This document shows, piece after piece, positions 25,528-55,280 of a DNA stretch of 64,000 nt. The stretch comes from Ecdyonurus torrentis (lineage: Eukaryota; Arthropoda; Insecta; Ephemeroptera; Heptageniidae). Location: assembly GCA_949318235.1 (NCBI GenBank), contig OX439133.1, positions 13,896,757-13,960,756 of the forward strand. The letters are read 5' to 3'. Position 1 is the first letter of the stretch. Every line of letters begins with the position of its first letter. Under the pieces are notes generated by a model, which was not told where the DNA came from, searched no databases, and worked only from the letters and a program-made list of their open reading frames with translations. The translations under genes and the position numbers were made by a program.

Positions 25528-25653
25528 AATGGACCACTTGCAATAAAATGTTTTTAATTGTTGCAACAAGTGAAAACACTTTTTCCATAAGAAATACATT
25601 AAGAATATTAATAATTATTTAAAAAAAATTTCATTCATTACAAGTGGTCCATT
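25528..25653. repeat. Short MITE with AATGGACCACTTG ends
   Basis: AATGGACCACTTG at the left and CAAGTGGTCCATT at the right, 126 bp; sister copy at 33656-33774. Confidence 0.75.
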
Positions 25654-26489
25654 CAGATATATTTGAGTAAAAATTGATGTTTTTAAAAATATATAAGAAT
25701 TATTTTAATTTCAAAATCATACAAAATATTATTCAGCATAAAGCTTATCTCTCATTTCTTTACGAAACATTTAGTTCTCTTTATTTTAATAAGCTAGCAG
25801 TAAAGTTATAAAAACTTTTAAAATAAATATATTAAAAAAAGGAAAGAAAAATGAAAAGATAATATTTATGAAATTATAATTATGAAAAAAAAAAGAAAAA
25901 AAAAAAAGAAATGGTAACACATTGGTTGGTATTCTTTATTATAAATATGGTAATATTATAATAGCATTGGTGGTACTATGCTAAAAAAATAAAATAATTA
26001 ATGAGCAATTATAATAAATTAAGCTTGTAAAAAGTTAAAAAAAAAAAAAAAAAAAAAAGTTAATATTAATAATATTGAAAGTAAAATTTTCTAAAAGCTA
26101 TACATATAAAAAAAAACTGCGAAGTACTAAATATTTATAGATTAATTTCGTCGAAACATGGCATCCTATGTATATATACAAAGAAAATATGTAAATATTA
26201 TGTTTTAATCTCATGAGAAATAAGAGATATCTCGTTATAATATATGTATGTATATACATAATATAAAATACGAAAAATTAAAATGTGAGTGTGAATGTCA
26301 CATGTAGGGTGACAAGATGTAACTTTTTGTATGTGTTCTATAATTATACATGGTGCTGTATGTATGTATGTATGTATGTATATGTACTGAGGTTTATTAT
26401 AGTAAGTATAGGAGGGGAAAATAAACATCATGTTTCGTGTCTTTAAATAAATTATTTGACATCGCGTTAGCACGGAGCGCGCTCCACAT

Positions 26490-26790
26490 CTCTCTCTCTC
26501 TCTCTTGCTCTCTCATATTTTTCTCTCTTGCTCTCTCTCTCTCATTCTGTTTTGCACTCTCTCTCTAACTCTCTCTTCTCTCACTGTTCCTTCTCTCTTC
26601 TCTCACTGTTCCTTCTCTCTCTCACTCTGTTCTCTCTCTCTCTCCTTTCACTGTTCCTTCTCTCTCTCTCATATTTCTCTCTCTCTTATATTTTTTCTCT
26701 CTTGCTCTCTCTATCATATTTTTCTCCTTTTCTCTCTCTATTCTCTTTCTTCTCTCTCTTTCTTGTTCTCTCTCTCTTGTTCTCTCTCTC

Positions 26791-26889
<99 letters not shown>

Positions 26890-26945
26890 CCTTCCTTCTC
26901 TCTCTGTTGACTCTATTCCTCTCTCTCTCTCTCTCTCTCTTCTCC
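26490..26945. repeat. CT-rich satellite-like tract
   Basis: Imperfect TCTCTC / CTGTTCCTTCTCTC units (left) become pure (CT)n (about 26800-26886). The Ser/Leu-rich 168-codon frame is composition, not a gene. Confidence 0.9.
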
Positions 26946-27961
26946 ATTCATAATATGTTATACGTAATACAAGTTCACCTATATATAATGAAAGGTACAA
27001 AATCATTATAATACTATAATAAGAAAACTTTTTTATATACATGGATAAAAGTAGGGGATGCTGCATTTTTATGTTAGTTATAACATAAAATTTTTCTAAT
27101 GCATATTACTATACAGAATATTTTGTTGTGTATAGCCTATAAAATTATTACTCAACTTTGTAAAACTTACAAGGGATGAGTTTGGTATGTGCCCAACGGA
27201 TATCGTTCTAATGCTCAGAACAGACTCAATTTATGACGTAGATGACCGTAGTGTTTTGGCTTTTTCTGCAATTTGGGCTTAATTTTGTTTTGTTGTGTTT
27301 TGGACCCAATTTTGGGACCCCCAATTTTTACCACTTAACTAAGAGTTAAACGGGAGTATAAAAATAAAAGTACTTCAATGAAACTGAAACTCACGTCATT
27401 TATGTAAAAAAAAAAAAAAAAAAAAACGGCGCTCTTTCGCGATAAAATAATTAAAAAAAAAATCCTACTTGTTATATTTGAGCCCCTTTTATAAAATGAC
27501 ACAAAAATCGATTCAACATACTTCTCTCTTTCATATCTACAAAAAAAAAAATAAAATAAAAAATCCCTCATTTATTTTGGTACTCGCATGTTACGTAATC
27601 ATCATATCTTTACGTAAAATTATACAATATTATTAAATTTCTAACTCAAGGCTTTAGAACAATAGTCTTGCTAAACCCTCTTACTTAATATACTAATAAA
27701 GTACTTAATTATTATTATTTTTAGTTAATCTTCTCATTTCTATGGTTTATATATTATAATATTACTAATTTATTTATGTTATTTGTTTGTATTTCTACTT
27801 AGTTATTTATTCATGAATTAATTAATTTGTTTGTTTATTTATTAATTATTTATTTACTTATATACTTATTTATTTAGTAGGCTTTTTACTCATTCATTAT
27901 TTTAACTTTATATATATATATATATATGAAACTTTTCCTACATTGATTTTCTTATCTGCCT

Positions 27962-27963
<2 letters not shown>
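26946..27963. other. Stretch without gene
   Basis: AT-rich; A-runs near 27407-27426 and 27540. Nothing recognised. Confidence 0.45.
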
Positions 27964-28034
<71 letters not shown>

Positions 28035-28117
28035 TTCTCTTACAGAATAATGACTTCATTCCTTATAATTACATTGTTAGGAAAAACAAACATCAGTGTC
28101 TCCCTCTCTCTCTCTCT

Positions 28118-28172
<55 letters not shown>
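27964..28172. repeat. (TC)n and (TA)n microsatellites
   Basis: (TC)n 27964-28030, short (CT)n 28103-28119 running into (TA)n 28120-28172. Confidence 0.95.
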
Positions 28173-28175
<3 letters not shown>

Positions 28176-28782
28176 CATAACATCTCGTTCTTAAAAAAAT
28201 ACAGCCAACTTTTGTACTGAAAATAAATTTTAATTGTAAGTATAATAAAGAAATTGACTTTTTCTTTCTTAGAAAAGAACAGACAAAAAAAAGTATATTA
28301 TTATAATATATATTTAATTATATGTTATATATATAGCTTTTAATAACATATGAGTTTTAAAAACTAAAATTATTGCATTTATAAAGCTATACTGATTAAC
28401 ACAATTATTTTTTCTTGTGTGCTTTTTCACTTGAAAGAATTATAAATTTTACGTCATATATATATAAAAAAAAAAAAAAAAAGATATCATAATAAAAAAT
28501 ATGTATCAACTGCATAATGCGTATTCAAACTTAATGTTTTTATTATGACTATCCTTATTAGAGAACATAATTTTTGTTTATATTAATATTACATAAAGTC
28601 AATATTCAAATAGTTTAGGAAAGTTTACTCATGGTACTAAATATATTTGAGTTACTTTTGAGAAAACTTCGGTGTTTGCTTTGCATACAGTACTGAGTGC
28701 TTCACGAGGAACAAAATATTTTATGCTGGATTTATGATATTATAGCATAGGGTATTTGTTAATATAGAACTCGATGCCATAC

Positions 28783-28975
28783 AGGCTCGGACTGGCCATA
28801 AGAGCAAGTCCGCAATTGCGGACGTAGCCCCCCACTGTTTGGAAGCCCCTAAGGCCCAAAAAGTGGCGTAACTAGGGTGTTACGCCCCCTTAGTGGCCCC
28901 TAAAGAGGGTGTTACACCCCTTTTGCGGACGAGGCCCCTTGATTGCCAGTTCGACCCTGGCCATATATGCGAGCA
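28783..28975. repeat. GC-rich insertion with inverted ends, possible MITE
   Basis: AGGCTCGGACTGGCCATA at the left and CCAGTTCGACCCTGGCC at the right are roughly complementary; the interior has GTTACGCCCCC and GTTACACCCC repeats, far GC-richer than its flanks. Confidence 0.45.
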
Positions 28976-29053
28976 TTAAATAACACTTATGGACTGTTAT
29001 GGACAAGACAAATTGTCAGTTCTTAAAGCAATATTTTTAGAGTATTGACATTG

Positions 29054-29362
29054 ACTGATTAAGAAACAACTGTTTTGAGGCTGACTTTAAGCAATTTGGC
29101 TCATATCCGCTTCCGTTTTGACCTTCTACGCATGCGTAGTACGTAAAAATGGAAACGGATGTAAGTGAAATCGCTTATAGTCAGCCTCAAAACAGTTGTT
29201 CCTTTATTAGTCAATTGATGCTGGTTTTGAGGCCGACTATAAGCGATTTCCTTCTCATCCGCTTCTTATTGACGTATTGCGCATGCGTAGTAAGTAGAAA
29301 CGGAAGCGTATATGTAAGTAAAATCACTTAAAATCGGCGTCAAAACACTTGTTTCTTTATTC
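29054..29362. repeat. Family F palindromic MITE, two tandem units
   Basis: AACAACTGTTTTGAGGCTGA and TCAGCCTCAAAACAGTTGTT bound a unit centred on ACGCATGCGTAG; a second, diverged unit follows. A family A fragment continues to about 29520. Confidence 0.65.
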
Positions 29363-29520
29363 AGTACGTTGAGCTTTGTTTTCAAAAATGTGAGAAAAGT
29401 ATATAATAATAACACAAATTTACCCGATTTTCAAAAGAAAATAGCCAAAAACGACGTTTGTCCTACGCTGAGCCTGTTATTCATTGCTCCAGTATGGCGT
29501 CGAAGCGAATTTCCACACGT

Positions 29521-30114
29521 TTTAAGCATAAAATATATTGATATAAATATTTATGCTATTTAACATAATGCTATTATGAGCATATTAAATTATAAGTGTC
29601 TGAGAATAAGCTATAGCATAATTAAACAAAGCAGTAATCACGTTAAATCAAAAGAATACGTATTATTATAGTATATATATTTTCATTCGTATCTTTTATA
29701 AAGATAACAAATAATATTTTATATTTTGCACACTGCGCTCCCATTAGATAGCAACTTGAACTCATTGTTACCTATGCAAAATATCTTGTAATAAATACTG
29801 ATAATATTAATAATAAATAATAGAACACAGGAAACATTGATGCCATGAATCACAATAACTTATACAAACAAGTTTGAACAATAATAGTTTTCATGTATAT
29901 GATATGGAAATATTTATATAATATATATAAAACTACGCTATAAAAGAGAATATTTAAAAATTTAAATATTCAACAGACATTTAAAAGCAAGTGTACTATT
30001 GCGATTTAGTAATTTTTAATACATAGAAACTAGGACAATATAAGTCGGGTAATAAAGGGGCTTATTCACTGAAAGAATAAATAACATAATTTCTGCTGTA
30101 TTTGTGTCATTATT
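29521..30114. other. AT-rich stretch without gene
   Basis: Nothing recognised. Confidence 0.5.
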
Positions 30115-30405
30115 ACTCTAAAAATTGGTTCATTACTTTAGTTACGAATCCTATAACTTATTTAAGATATACACTTTTAAGTTATTATGAGTATAGCTAA
30201 AATAATGCATTTTAGCAAGTTGTTAAAAATAGCTAATTGAACTTAAAATAGCTTAAAAAAACTTAAAAAAAACGCAAAACAACTTAGATTAGCTATTTTT
30301 AACAACTTGCTAAAATGCATTATTTTAGTTACTCATAATAACTTAAAAGTGTTTATCTTAAATAAGTTAGTTTGTAACTAAAGTAGTGCACCATTTTTTA
30401 GAGTG
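30115..30405. repeat. Family D palindromic MITE
   Basis: ACTCTAAAAATTGGTTCATT to GCACCATTTTTTAGAGTG. Confidence 0.85.
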
Positions 30406-30763
30406 ATAGCACAAGTATACTGAGTTAGAAAAACACAAAATAATTGTGCTACACAGCATAATATTTATGCTATTAATAGTAATTGTGAATTTTAGCGTAG
30501 GTTATGCTGTTTTGAACAATTTGGGCTGAAAATGGCCAAGCATAATTATATTATCATGTTATGTATTATGTATTTTTATCCGTGTTTGGGCCTATATGTA
30601 GGGCTCTTTACTTTAAATTTATAACTTAAAACTTAAACCTTAAAATCGGAAAATACGTCATTTTTTTTACGTAGGATTTAATCAGTAGAAAAAAAAATCA
30701 CACTTTTATTTTTACGCCTAATTTCAATTCACCGTAAAAGCCGTTTAAGTTTGGTTCTGTTGC

Positions 30764-31079
30764 TATAGGGTGTGTAGTGTACGCATGACGTCATTCTGAG
30801 TACTTTTCGATGCTCTTGTTGAGCAATGAATAACATTGCTCAGCATATAGGACAAACGTAGTTGTTGGCTATTTTCTTTGGAAAATTAGCTATTTTTTGG
30901 TCATTATTATTTTTCTTGCATACTTGAGGTACTAATTCAACCTGTTAACAACATCAATGCTCTCAAAAAAATTGCGAAGTATTTTCAAACTGGCAAAATG
31001 TGCCATTTTCCTATACCGGCCAATGTTATTTAGTACTCACTTATGACGTCGACTTTAATATGAATGAAACCACCCTATA
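30764..31079. repeat. Family A MITE, well preserved
   Basis: TATAGGGTGTGTAGTGTACG to GAAACCACCCTATA; TGACGTCATTCTGAGT at the left and TATGACGTCGACTTTAA at the right. Confidence 0.9.
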
Positions 31080-32903
31080 TAACTTTATTTTCATGCTTTT
31101 TGAGTAAAAAGACACCATCCCTGAAAATTTGAAGCTATTTTTTGGTCATATACATATTTTTATCAGTGTGAATTTATTAAAAAAAAAAAAAAAAAAAAAT
31201 CACACTTTCACCTACTTTAAAATTCAATACCGTAATATAGTTTTTTTTTTAAAATCAACGCTATAATATATAAAATGCATTTTTCCCCTTCTCTATAATG
31301 TGATCGATTTATGTTTGTAGTTTTGGTCAAACCGGCCTATACATAAAAGTGGACACACGCAGACAGACATCCAAAAAGCTTGCCTAGCTGTCAAACACAC
31401 GGAAATAAAATGTGTAAAATTACGCTTCGTTGAAACTCAAAAGAAATGCGGGTTTGGAAACATAAAAAATACATTTTCAAAGGTTCTGCTTTTTTTTTTT
31501 TATATCATTTATATATAATATGAAAAATAATTAAAATTTTATGAACTTTTATTGTTTTAAAACACAATGTTAACCTTTTTAATTATTTATGCATTATAGT
31601 ACACGTGAGTTAATTTTTAATTAAAGAGCTGATTTAAAAACTAGTATAAAATTTGAAATTGTGATAGAATTTAAAATAAAGTGAAATTTGCAATAGAATT
31701 AAATATTTGCAGATTCACGATTTGAGTTGCATTTTTTTTATTATGCAAATTTTGTGATGAAATACGTTTTGAAAAGCAAAATGTGTTCTCTAAAATTTTT
31801 CACTATTTTTATTTATTTTTAATAATTTATTCAAATTTTGTGATTAAACTCATTTTTTCATTTAAGAAATGCAACGAATAAACAATATGATCGCTAAAAT
31901 TTATAACAATGAAAAAAATTCTACCGCAAAAGTAGCAATTTTGAAATAAAATCCAGATTTACTCTCAAAGTATTTTTTTTTGTAATAGAAAATATAATTA
32001 TATAAAAAAATGCACCCCCACCCCCCCCCCCCAAAAAAAAAAAGCATTTTATAACTGTAACAATTAAAAATTTACTATAGTTTAAAAGTTGTCCCTATTA
32101 TTAATTCAATAATCGATTTATTTGTGTATGTATAACAATTTAAATACATTAATTATTAAAATTTACTAAAAATAAACCAATATTTTAAAAGCCATATTAT
32201 ACAATTGTTATTTAATATTATTGTTAAGATTTTTGTCAAAAAAAATATAAAATTTTAAATAAATACAATTAAAATATTTCTTTTAAACACACCAAATACT
32301 AAAAAAAATTCCATTTCAAAATCGTTTTAAAATCTATAAATAAACATTATTAAATATATATATGTAAATATTACTTCTATTTTCATATTATATATATATA
32401 AAAAAAAAACTCCCACTATATTTTAAAATCTTTATTCCAAGGTCATGTAACAAAAATAACGATTTTCACGTTCCAAAAAAAAATATATATATATATTTAA
32501 AATAATTCCACTTACCATTCTCTATTATATATAACGTTCACTAAAGTTTTATCGTAATAATTTCACCATAATGTTGATACTATATAACACAATATATATG
32601 TCTATATGATATTGATATATCAGAATTGTATAAGAGAGAGAGAGAGAGATATAGAGCGCCCTCTCTATATAAACTCCACGTGACGATTGCGGCCGACCCG
32701 TCCTATATCTTCTCTTCTCTTCTCGATCGTGCGCGTTGCCTTTCTATTTTATATTTTTCTATAGTCTCTTTTCTAAAGCGCATGCGTTTTAATATATTAT
32801 ATGTTATTTTGTGACGTCAGAGAATAGTTACACTGTAAAAATATTATAATAGTGATTTTTATTAACGGAAAAAAAAATTATAATAAAACAATTATGTTTA
32901 ATA
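31080..32903. other. AT-rich stretch without gene
   Basis: Poly-A 31180-31199; C-run near 32020. No gene seen. One TGACGTCA at about 32812. Confidence 0.5.
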
Positions 32904-33184
32904 CACTCTAAAAATTGGTGCATTACTTTAGTTACGAATCCTAACTTATTTAAGATATACACTTTTAAGTTATTATCAGTAGCTAAAATAATGCATTTTA
33001 GTAAATTATTAAAAATAGCTAATTTAACTTAAAATAGCTTTAAAAAACTTGAAACCACTAAAATTAGCTATTTTTAATAAGTTGCTAAAATGCATTATTT
33101 TAGCTACTCATAATAACTTAAAAGTGTACATCTTAAATAAGTTAGGATTCGTTAATCTATAGTAATGCACAAATTTTTAGAGTG
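32904..33184. repeat. Family D palindromic MITE
   Basis: CACTCTAAAAATTGGTGCAT to TGCACAAATTTTTAGAGTG, flanked by TA. Confidence 0.88.
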
Positions 33185-33332
33185 TAATTATACAGTATGT
33201 TAGATAATTTTCAGTAAAATTTGTTCATTACAGCATTATCTATGCTATACTGCATAATTAGTATAGATAGATAGACAGACAGATGGACGGACAGACAGAC
33301 CTCCCCCCCCCCCATCTTCTTGAATCGATAGA

Positions 33333-33526
33333 TATGTGAATTTCTAATTTTTAAGTTTTTAATTTTTAATTAATTTTTAAAAGTTGCAAAATGACGTCAT
33401 GATCGGTAACTTTTTCATATGACCACATGCAACAAAATTTACCCTTGATGTCATTTTCAATTTTTTTAAAATTAATATAAAATATAGTTAAAGTGAACTG
33501 AAAAATGAGAAATTTGCATCTTTGTC
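33333..33526. repeat. Family K MITE, second copy
   Basis: ATATGTGAATTTCTAATTTT at the left and GAACTGAAAAATGAGAAATT at the right; one TGACGTCA retained at 33393. Confidence 0.65.
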
Positions 33527-33655
33527 CATTTAGCACGGCGCAATAGAATATATAATAAGGTACAATGTAATTTAGAAAGTGCAATAAAATTAACCACTAA
33601 TTTTTTTTTATCTTGTACATTAAACAATTTATACTAAAATTTTGGAATGGACCAC

Positions 33656-33774
33656 TTAATAAAATGTATTTAATTGTTGCAACGTGTATGTGAAAATGAT
33701 TTTTTCCATAAGAAATGCATTAAGAATATATTTCAAATTATTTTAAAACGTTCGTCCATTGCAAGTGGTCCATT
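33656..33774. repeat. Short MITE with AATGGACCACTT ends, second copy
   Basis: Same ends and interior (TTTAATTGTTGCAAC, TTTTTCCATAAGAAATGCAT) as the 25528 copy. Confidence 0.75.
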
Positions 33775-34502
33775 GATGTTAAGAATAAATAACAATAAAT
33801 AAATAAATAAATAAATATATTTATTGCTCAAAAGATTACATAGTAGTAACATAGATCTTGTCTCATAAACACACAACATGCTAAACAATAATAAAAACAG
33901 TATTTACAAATATACAAAAACAGTACGTCTCCTTACATATCATAATCACTTTGTCCGTACCTTTTTTTAGAATATTTAGGAAAATTTCCTGCTCAATGTT
34001 GAAGAATTATTTGAAATTATATAAGTAATTTTGTTTTTGTATTATTATTATTATTATATTTTATTTATTTTTGCGGTGAAGTTCAATAAAATTAGTTTAA
34101 GCCCCCTGTAAAATATGCAACCCGTTGAACATTTACGCTACAAAAGTTGCATACTTTACAGGGGTTTTAATTTTTTTTATTGATATTAAATTTAGTGAAG
34201 AAACAAATAACAACATTATGCAAGCTTGATTGATGATAAATAAAAAACAAAATTTAACATTAAACCTCTTTCGTAAACCTAATACCTTGACCCCCTCCCT
34301 CCTTCAAATGCGCAATCTCACTTCATTATTTAAGTGTTTTTTATTAATCGTAGTGTGGAGTGCAGCACAAAGAGCATGAGGTTTACAGACCTCTTTTTAT
34401 TAAAATATAAATTTAATAAATTATATTATTTTTTTTTTTAGGCTGAAAGAAAGGTTCTTCTCTGCTCAATGAACTGGGGTTATTTGTCATCAACTCATCA
34501 AG

Positions 34503-34533
<31 letters not shown>

Positions 34534-34805
34534 AAGTCTTTTCCTTAAGTTATTGACCCCGTCAATGACTCGAGAGAAAAAAAAAACAGTGTTTTAAAAG
34601 AATATGAGCTAAAATCATTTTTGAAGAATGGATTATAGAAAAAAATAAATTATTATGATGTTTTTAATTAAAAAAAAAAAAAAAAAAAAAAAAAATCTAA
34701 AAATTGTTATTCTTAATTATACTAAAAAATATATTATATACTATTTTATTTTTATTTAGAACTCGTTTTAAAGTTTAAACTCAAATCTCAAGCTATAAAA
34801 TTTTT

Positions 34806-34842
<37 letters not shown>

Positions 34843-34911
34843 GAATTTATATAAGCTTGATTTCCGGATTTCAAGTCAAACTTATAACCTAGGAAAAAAA
34901 TTCAGTCTGGA

Positions 34912-34946
<35 letters not shown>

Positions 34947-35766
34947 AAATAATATAATTTATTTTGCAGTTTCCCGTATTTAACATTTTATATATTTTTT
35001 TAAACTTTTTATTTGATACAATTTTCATTTTTTTTTTCTTTTTCTTTCAAAAGTTTCTTTTGAGGTACAATATATTATGTCATGTATGTATATTTCATTT
35101 AAATAACTATTGAAGTACTTACTCGTTAAATTTTACTTATTTATTAAATTATTAACAGTGAAAAATAAAAAAAAATATACACATTTGTGCACCTGTCGTT
35201 CGTCCATCATCGTAAACAAAAATTAAACTTTTTTGCGGCTTTTTTAGAGAACTTTTTTGTACAACACTGCCACCTATAATAACAAAACCGAACTAAAAAA
35301 AACAGCTGTTCAAAAATAATAATTTTTTGTGAGAAAAGTGAAATTTGTAGTGTTTTTATAATAAATTATAATGTTTTAAACATTAGTAATTAAAGAAAGT
35401 ATGTATTATTAGCAAGAATAATATATTATAATTGTATTTAATTCATATAAGAAACATTTAACATTGAAATATTTGAGATTTTTGTTTCGAAAGTTTATAA
35501 AGTCGTTACGCCCCATTAGCAAACGATCATAAACATTCATCATACATATTAATACTTTCGTAATAAATTAATTATTAATTTCCTGTACTTGCAAGATTTA
35601 TACTTGTATTTTTAAGAATTTAAAGTACTGCGATCATGAACAAGAGCTTTAATTCGGTGCTGAAATTTTATTAAAGTTTCACATTATGTTTTCGTGTGGT
35701 GAAAGTTGAAATAAATTATGAAATTTTTTTGATTTGATAATTTTTTTAAAAAAATATAAAAAACCA
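33775..35766. other. Upstream flank of ARMH3
   Basis: An (AATA)n run at 33785-33816 resembles a reverse-strand retroelement tail. Poly-T/A runs at 34503-34530, 34670-34695, 34809-34841; (GA)n at 34915-34942. No promoter element or CpG island can be called. Confidence 0.5.
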
Positions 35767-52488
<16,722 letters not shown>

Positions 52489-52779
52489 CTTTGCCTCCTA
52501 TTTCTAACAAGCTATACTTATATTTGATAGCCACTCTGATGTCACAATAATTACAGCAACCATCACAGTTAGCAACCAAACACTCAAACCTGGAGGGGTG
52601 TTTTGTAAGCTCTCCTTGGACTTCTCGGTACCTAATTCATTGTTAGACCTTATAGATCTTAATATCGAGAAGTAAAACGAAGGAACAGCCCCCCTGGGCA
52701 AAATAAGATAGTAAATTTGTTCTCAAGCAAATTTACCCAAACACATTTTTTTTAACAGGTGATCAATGAAGTCAATACA
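52489..52779. other. ARMH3 3' UTR / downstream start
   Basis: Follows the stop codon; no convincing poly-A signal before the next MITE. Confidence 0.4.
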
Positions 52780-53003
52780 TTAAAAGCATAGAACACCTTG
52801 AACAAAAAAGTTGCGTAATATCCACGTAATATATTTTTACGCCCATGTAAAACAAGCGAGCTGTGACATCAGTGACCGCCAGCGGCATTTTGTGAATGGA
52901 AAATAAATTAGAAATAAATGACTCCGGTCAAATCAACGTTGATTTTCAGTTTTTTTAAGGATATTACGCAACTTTTTCTGTTCAAGGTGTTCTACGCCTT
53001 TAA
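52780..53003. repeat. Family C TTAA MITE, left arm partly deleted
   Basis: TTAAAAGCATAGAACACCTT to GTGTTCTACGCCTTTAA; right arm intact with GAGCTGTGACATCAGTGACC. Confidence 0.8.
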
Positions 53004-53104
53004 AGTTAATTAGAATCCAAGAAAAGGGGGTTCTTCTTGTTGAAATAACCTATCATCTTGTTTTTGGCAATAGAAACCAGTACTAGTCTTAAAATATATA
53101 GTAG

Positions 53105-53565
53105 AGTAACGTAATATTGACAAATTAAGAAGCAACTATTTTAAGGTTGATTAATCAATTTTAATCACATTCTCTTACATTTCTATACATTGATGCTGTT
53201 GCGGCTAAACCCCGCTTCTACTTTTAGCGTGTTTCCTTACTTTCACACATCTACGTTTATCGCGATAGCCATAAAAACGCGTATCTACATTTATCACGAT
53301 AACAGGTAAAAACATTTCTACATAGGAAAACAGGTGTAGAAATGTTTTTACCTGTTGTCGCGATAAATGTAGCTACGCATTTTTATGTCTATCGTGATAA
53401 ACGTAGATACGTGAAAGTAAGGAAACACGCTAAAAGTAGAAGCGTGGTTTAGCCGCAACAGCATCGACATGTACTATACATGCATTAAAAATGGACGATG
53501 ATGTGAGTAAAATCATGTAAAGTCAGCCTCAAAACAGTTTCTGATTTATTAGTCTATAGTTACGT
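53105..53565. repeat. Family F MITE interrupted by a 274-bp palindrome
   Basis: Flanks read AAGAAGCAACTATTTTAAGG and GTCAGCCTCAAAACAGTTTC. The insert 53192-53465 is an almost perfect palindrome: GATGCTGTTGCGGCTAAACC to its complement, with ACGTTTATCGCGATAG repeats inside. Confidence 0.75.
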
Positions 53566-53704
53566 GTGAAATCTTGCTAGCACAGAAGTAATAAACTTAA
53601 ACCTACTAATAGAAGACTAAAAGTTTTTTATTATTTTTTTTTTATGATTATTATCTTTCTATAAAGGTTTGGGTGTAACCTTCATCAGTCCTTATAGAAA
53701 CTAT

Positions 53705-54015
53705 TGACTTTTAAAGGAACAGCTGTTTTGAGGCAGACTATAAGTGATTTTGCTCACATCAGGGGGTCTGTTCCATAAGGCTTCACGAGAAAATTGGTAC
53801 CGAGAAAGGGGGCGTAGCTCACAAGTTTTCTATGATAAACAAGTGAGTTACGCCCCCTTTCTTGATACCGAGTTTCTCGTGAGGACTTACAGCACCCCCC
53901 CCCCCCCTGTTTCCATTTTGACGTACTGCTCATGCGTAGTAAGAAGAAACAGAAGCAGATATGACTGAAATTGCCCATAGTCGGCCTAAAAACAGTTGTT
54001 CCTTTATCAGTCAAT
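53705..54015. repeat. Family F MITE interrupted by another palindromic element
   Basis: Flanks ACAGCTGTTTTGAGGCAGAC and TCGGCCTAAAAACAGTTGTT. The insert (about 53760-53905) has CTTCACGAGAAA / TTTCTCGTGAGG and AAAGGGGGCGTAGCTCAC / GTGAGTTACGCCCCCTTT. Confidence 0.7.
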
Positions 54016-54404
54016 ATGAATACATAATATCTCTGTATCCCTATGCTAGCAAGATTTTCACCAAACTACGGGACTCTTCACTATGATAAGGCCAGCACTA
54101 GATTCATTTTCTATCAAATTTATCATACCTAACTGTGATGCTTTTTTAATATCTCCAAAATAAATCAAAAGTTAGCTTTTTTATTTCTAAAGTAATAAAC
54201 AATAATATAAGAAACAGACTCATTTTGAAGATAGCACCTTCACAAAATCAAATGTTAATATACTATAAAATTATGTAACTTAGAATATATTTAGAATTTT
54301 CTTTCATGTTATTATTGGAAGAAAAAAAAATCATGCAAATAAATTGGTATTTATATATATTTTTTATACAAAAAAAAGGGGAATATTTGATTTTTAATTT
54401 TTCA

Positions 54405-54536
54405 AGGGCAGATCTTGGAGGAGGCAATCTATACTGCATTGTTAATCTTGAGGGGTGGTGGGTGGTAGTACGTGTTATGTATTTTGACTGGTTGGGGGGG
54501 GGGGGTATCACCTTCTTTGGATCTGCCCCTGTTAAC
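54405..54536. repeat. G-rich repeat, GGGCAGATC ends
   Basis: GGGCAGATCTTGGAGGAGGC to GGATCTGCCCC; related to 24355-24480. Confidence 0.6.
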
Positions 54537-54988
54537 ATTATTCTTATTTTAAAATGTGCTTCAAAATAATTTTTTATATTATTTAGTGAATATTTTGTTA
54601 CCTGTTTACAATGTTAAACAGTCTTGTAGTCGTTATCTAAATTTTATATAACGTTAACGTAAATCTCATATAAAACTATAACTTTAATGATAACGTTAAC
54701 TCTAATTTGTCCCAAATTATAACGTTACATTTAACGTTAACTTAATGTTAGCTTTTTTAAACAATATGTATTTGTCATAATTATTCATAAGTTTAATCAT
54801 TTATAAACTTCATATTTTACTTATATTTACTCATTTTTGAATAAAAGTTCAATTTAATTGATTATTTCTCTCACCTCATTAGTTGATATTGTTTTTTTTT
54901 TTTTAGTCAGTATAAAGTAAAAATTACTTTCAAAAAGTAACTTTGTTGTTATCGCTATGTTAACTTCAATTTTTGTTAATCTATAAAC

Positions 54989-55280
54989 TATAGGGTGTGT
55001 ACGCATGACGTCATTCTGAATGCTTTTCGATGCTCTTCTTGAGCAATGAATAACATTGCTCAGCATAGGACAAACCTAGTTTTTTGGCTATTTTTTGGTT
55101 ATTATTATTTTTCTTGCATACTTGCAGAGGTACTAACTCAACCTGTTAACAGCATCAATGCTCTTAAAAAAATTGCGAAATATTTTTAAACTGGCAAAAT
55201 GTGCGATTTTCCTATACCGGCCAATGTTATTTAGTACTCACTTATGACGTCGACTTTAACAAGAGTGAAACCACCCTATA
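54989..55280. repeat. Family A MITE, best-preserved copy
   Basis: TATAGGGTGTGTACGCATGA to GAAACCACCCTATA, 292 bp including TA at each end. Confidence 0.92.

Larger units (their letters stand above)
24481..26489. other. AT-rich stretch with two MITEs
   Basis: Holds the family B copy at 25057 and the GGACCACTTG element at 25528; A-rich runs at 24862-24889 and 26038-26058. No gene seen. Confidence 0.5.

Noticed and set aside
33783..33960. Reverse-strand LINE 3' end before the AATA run
   Set aside because: Only a tail-like pattern; no coding remnant, so not annotated as a mobile element.
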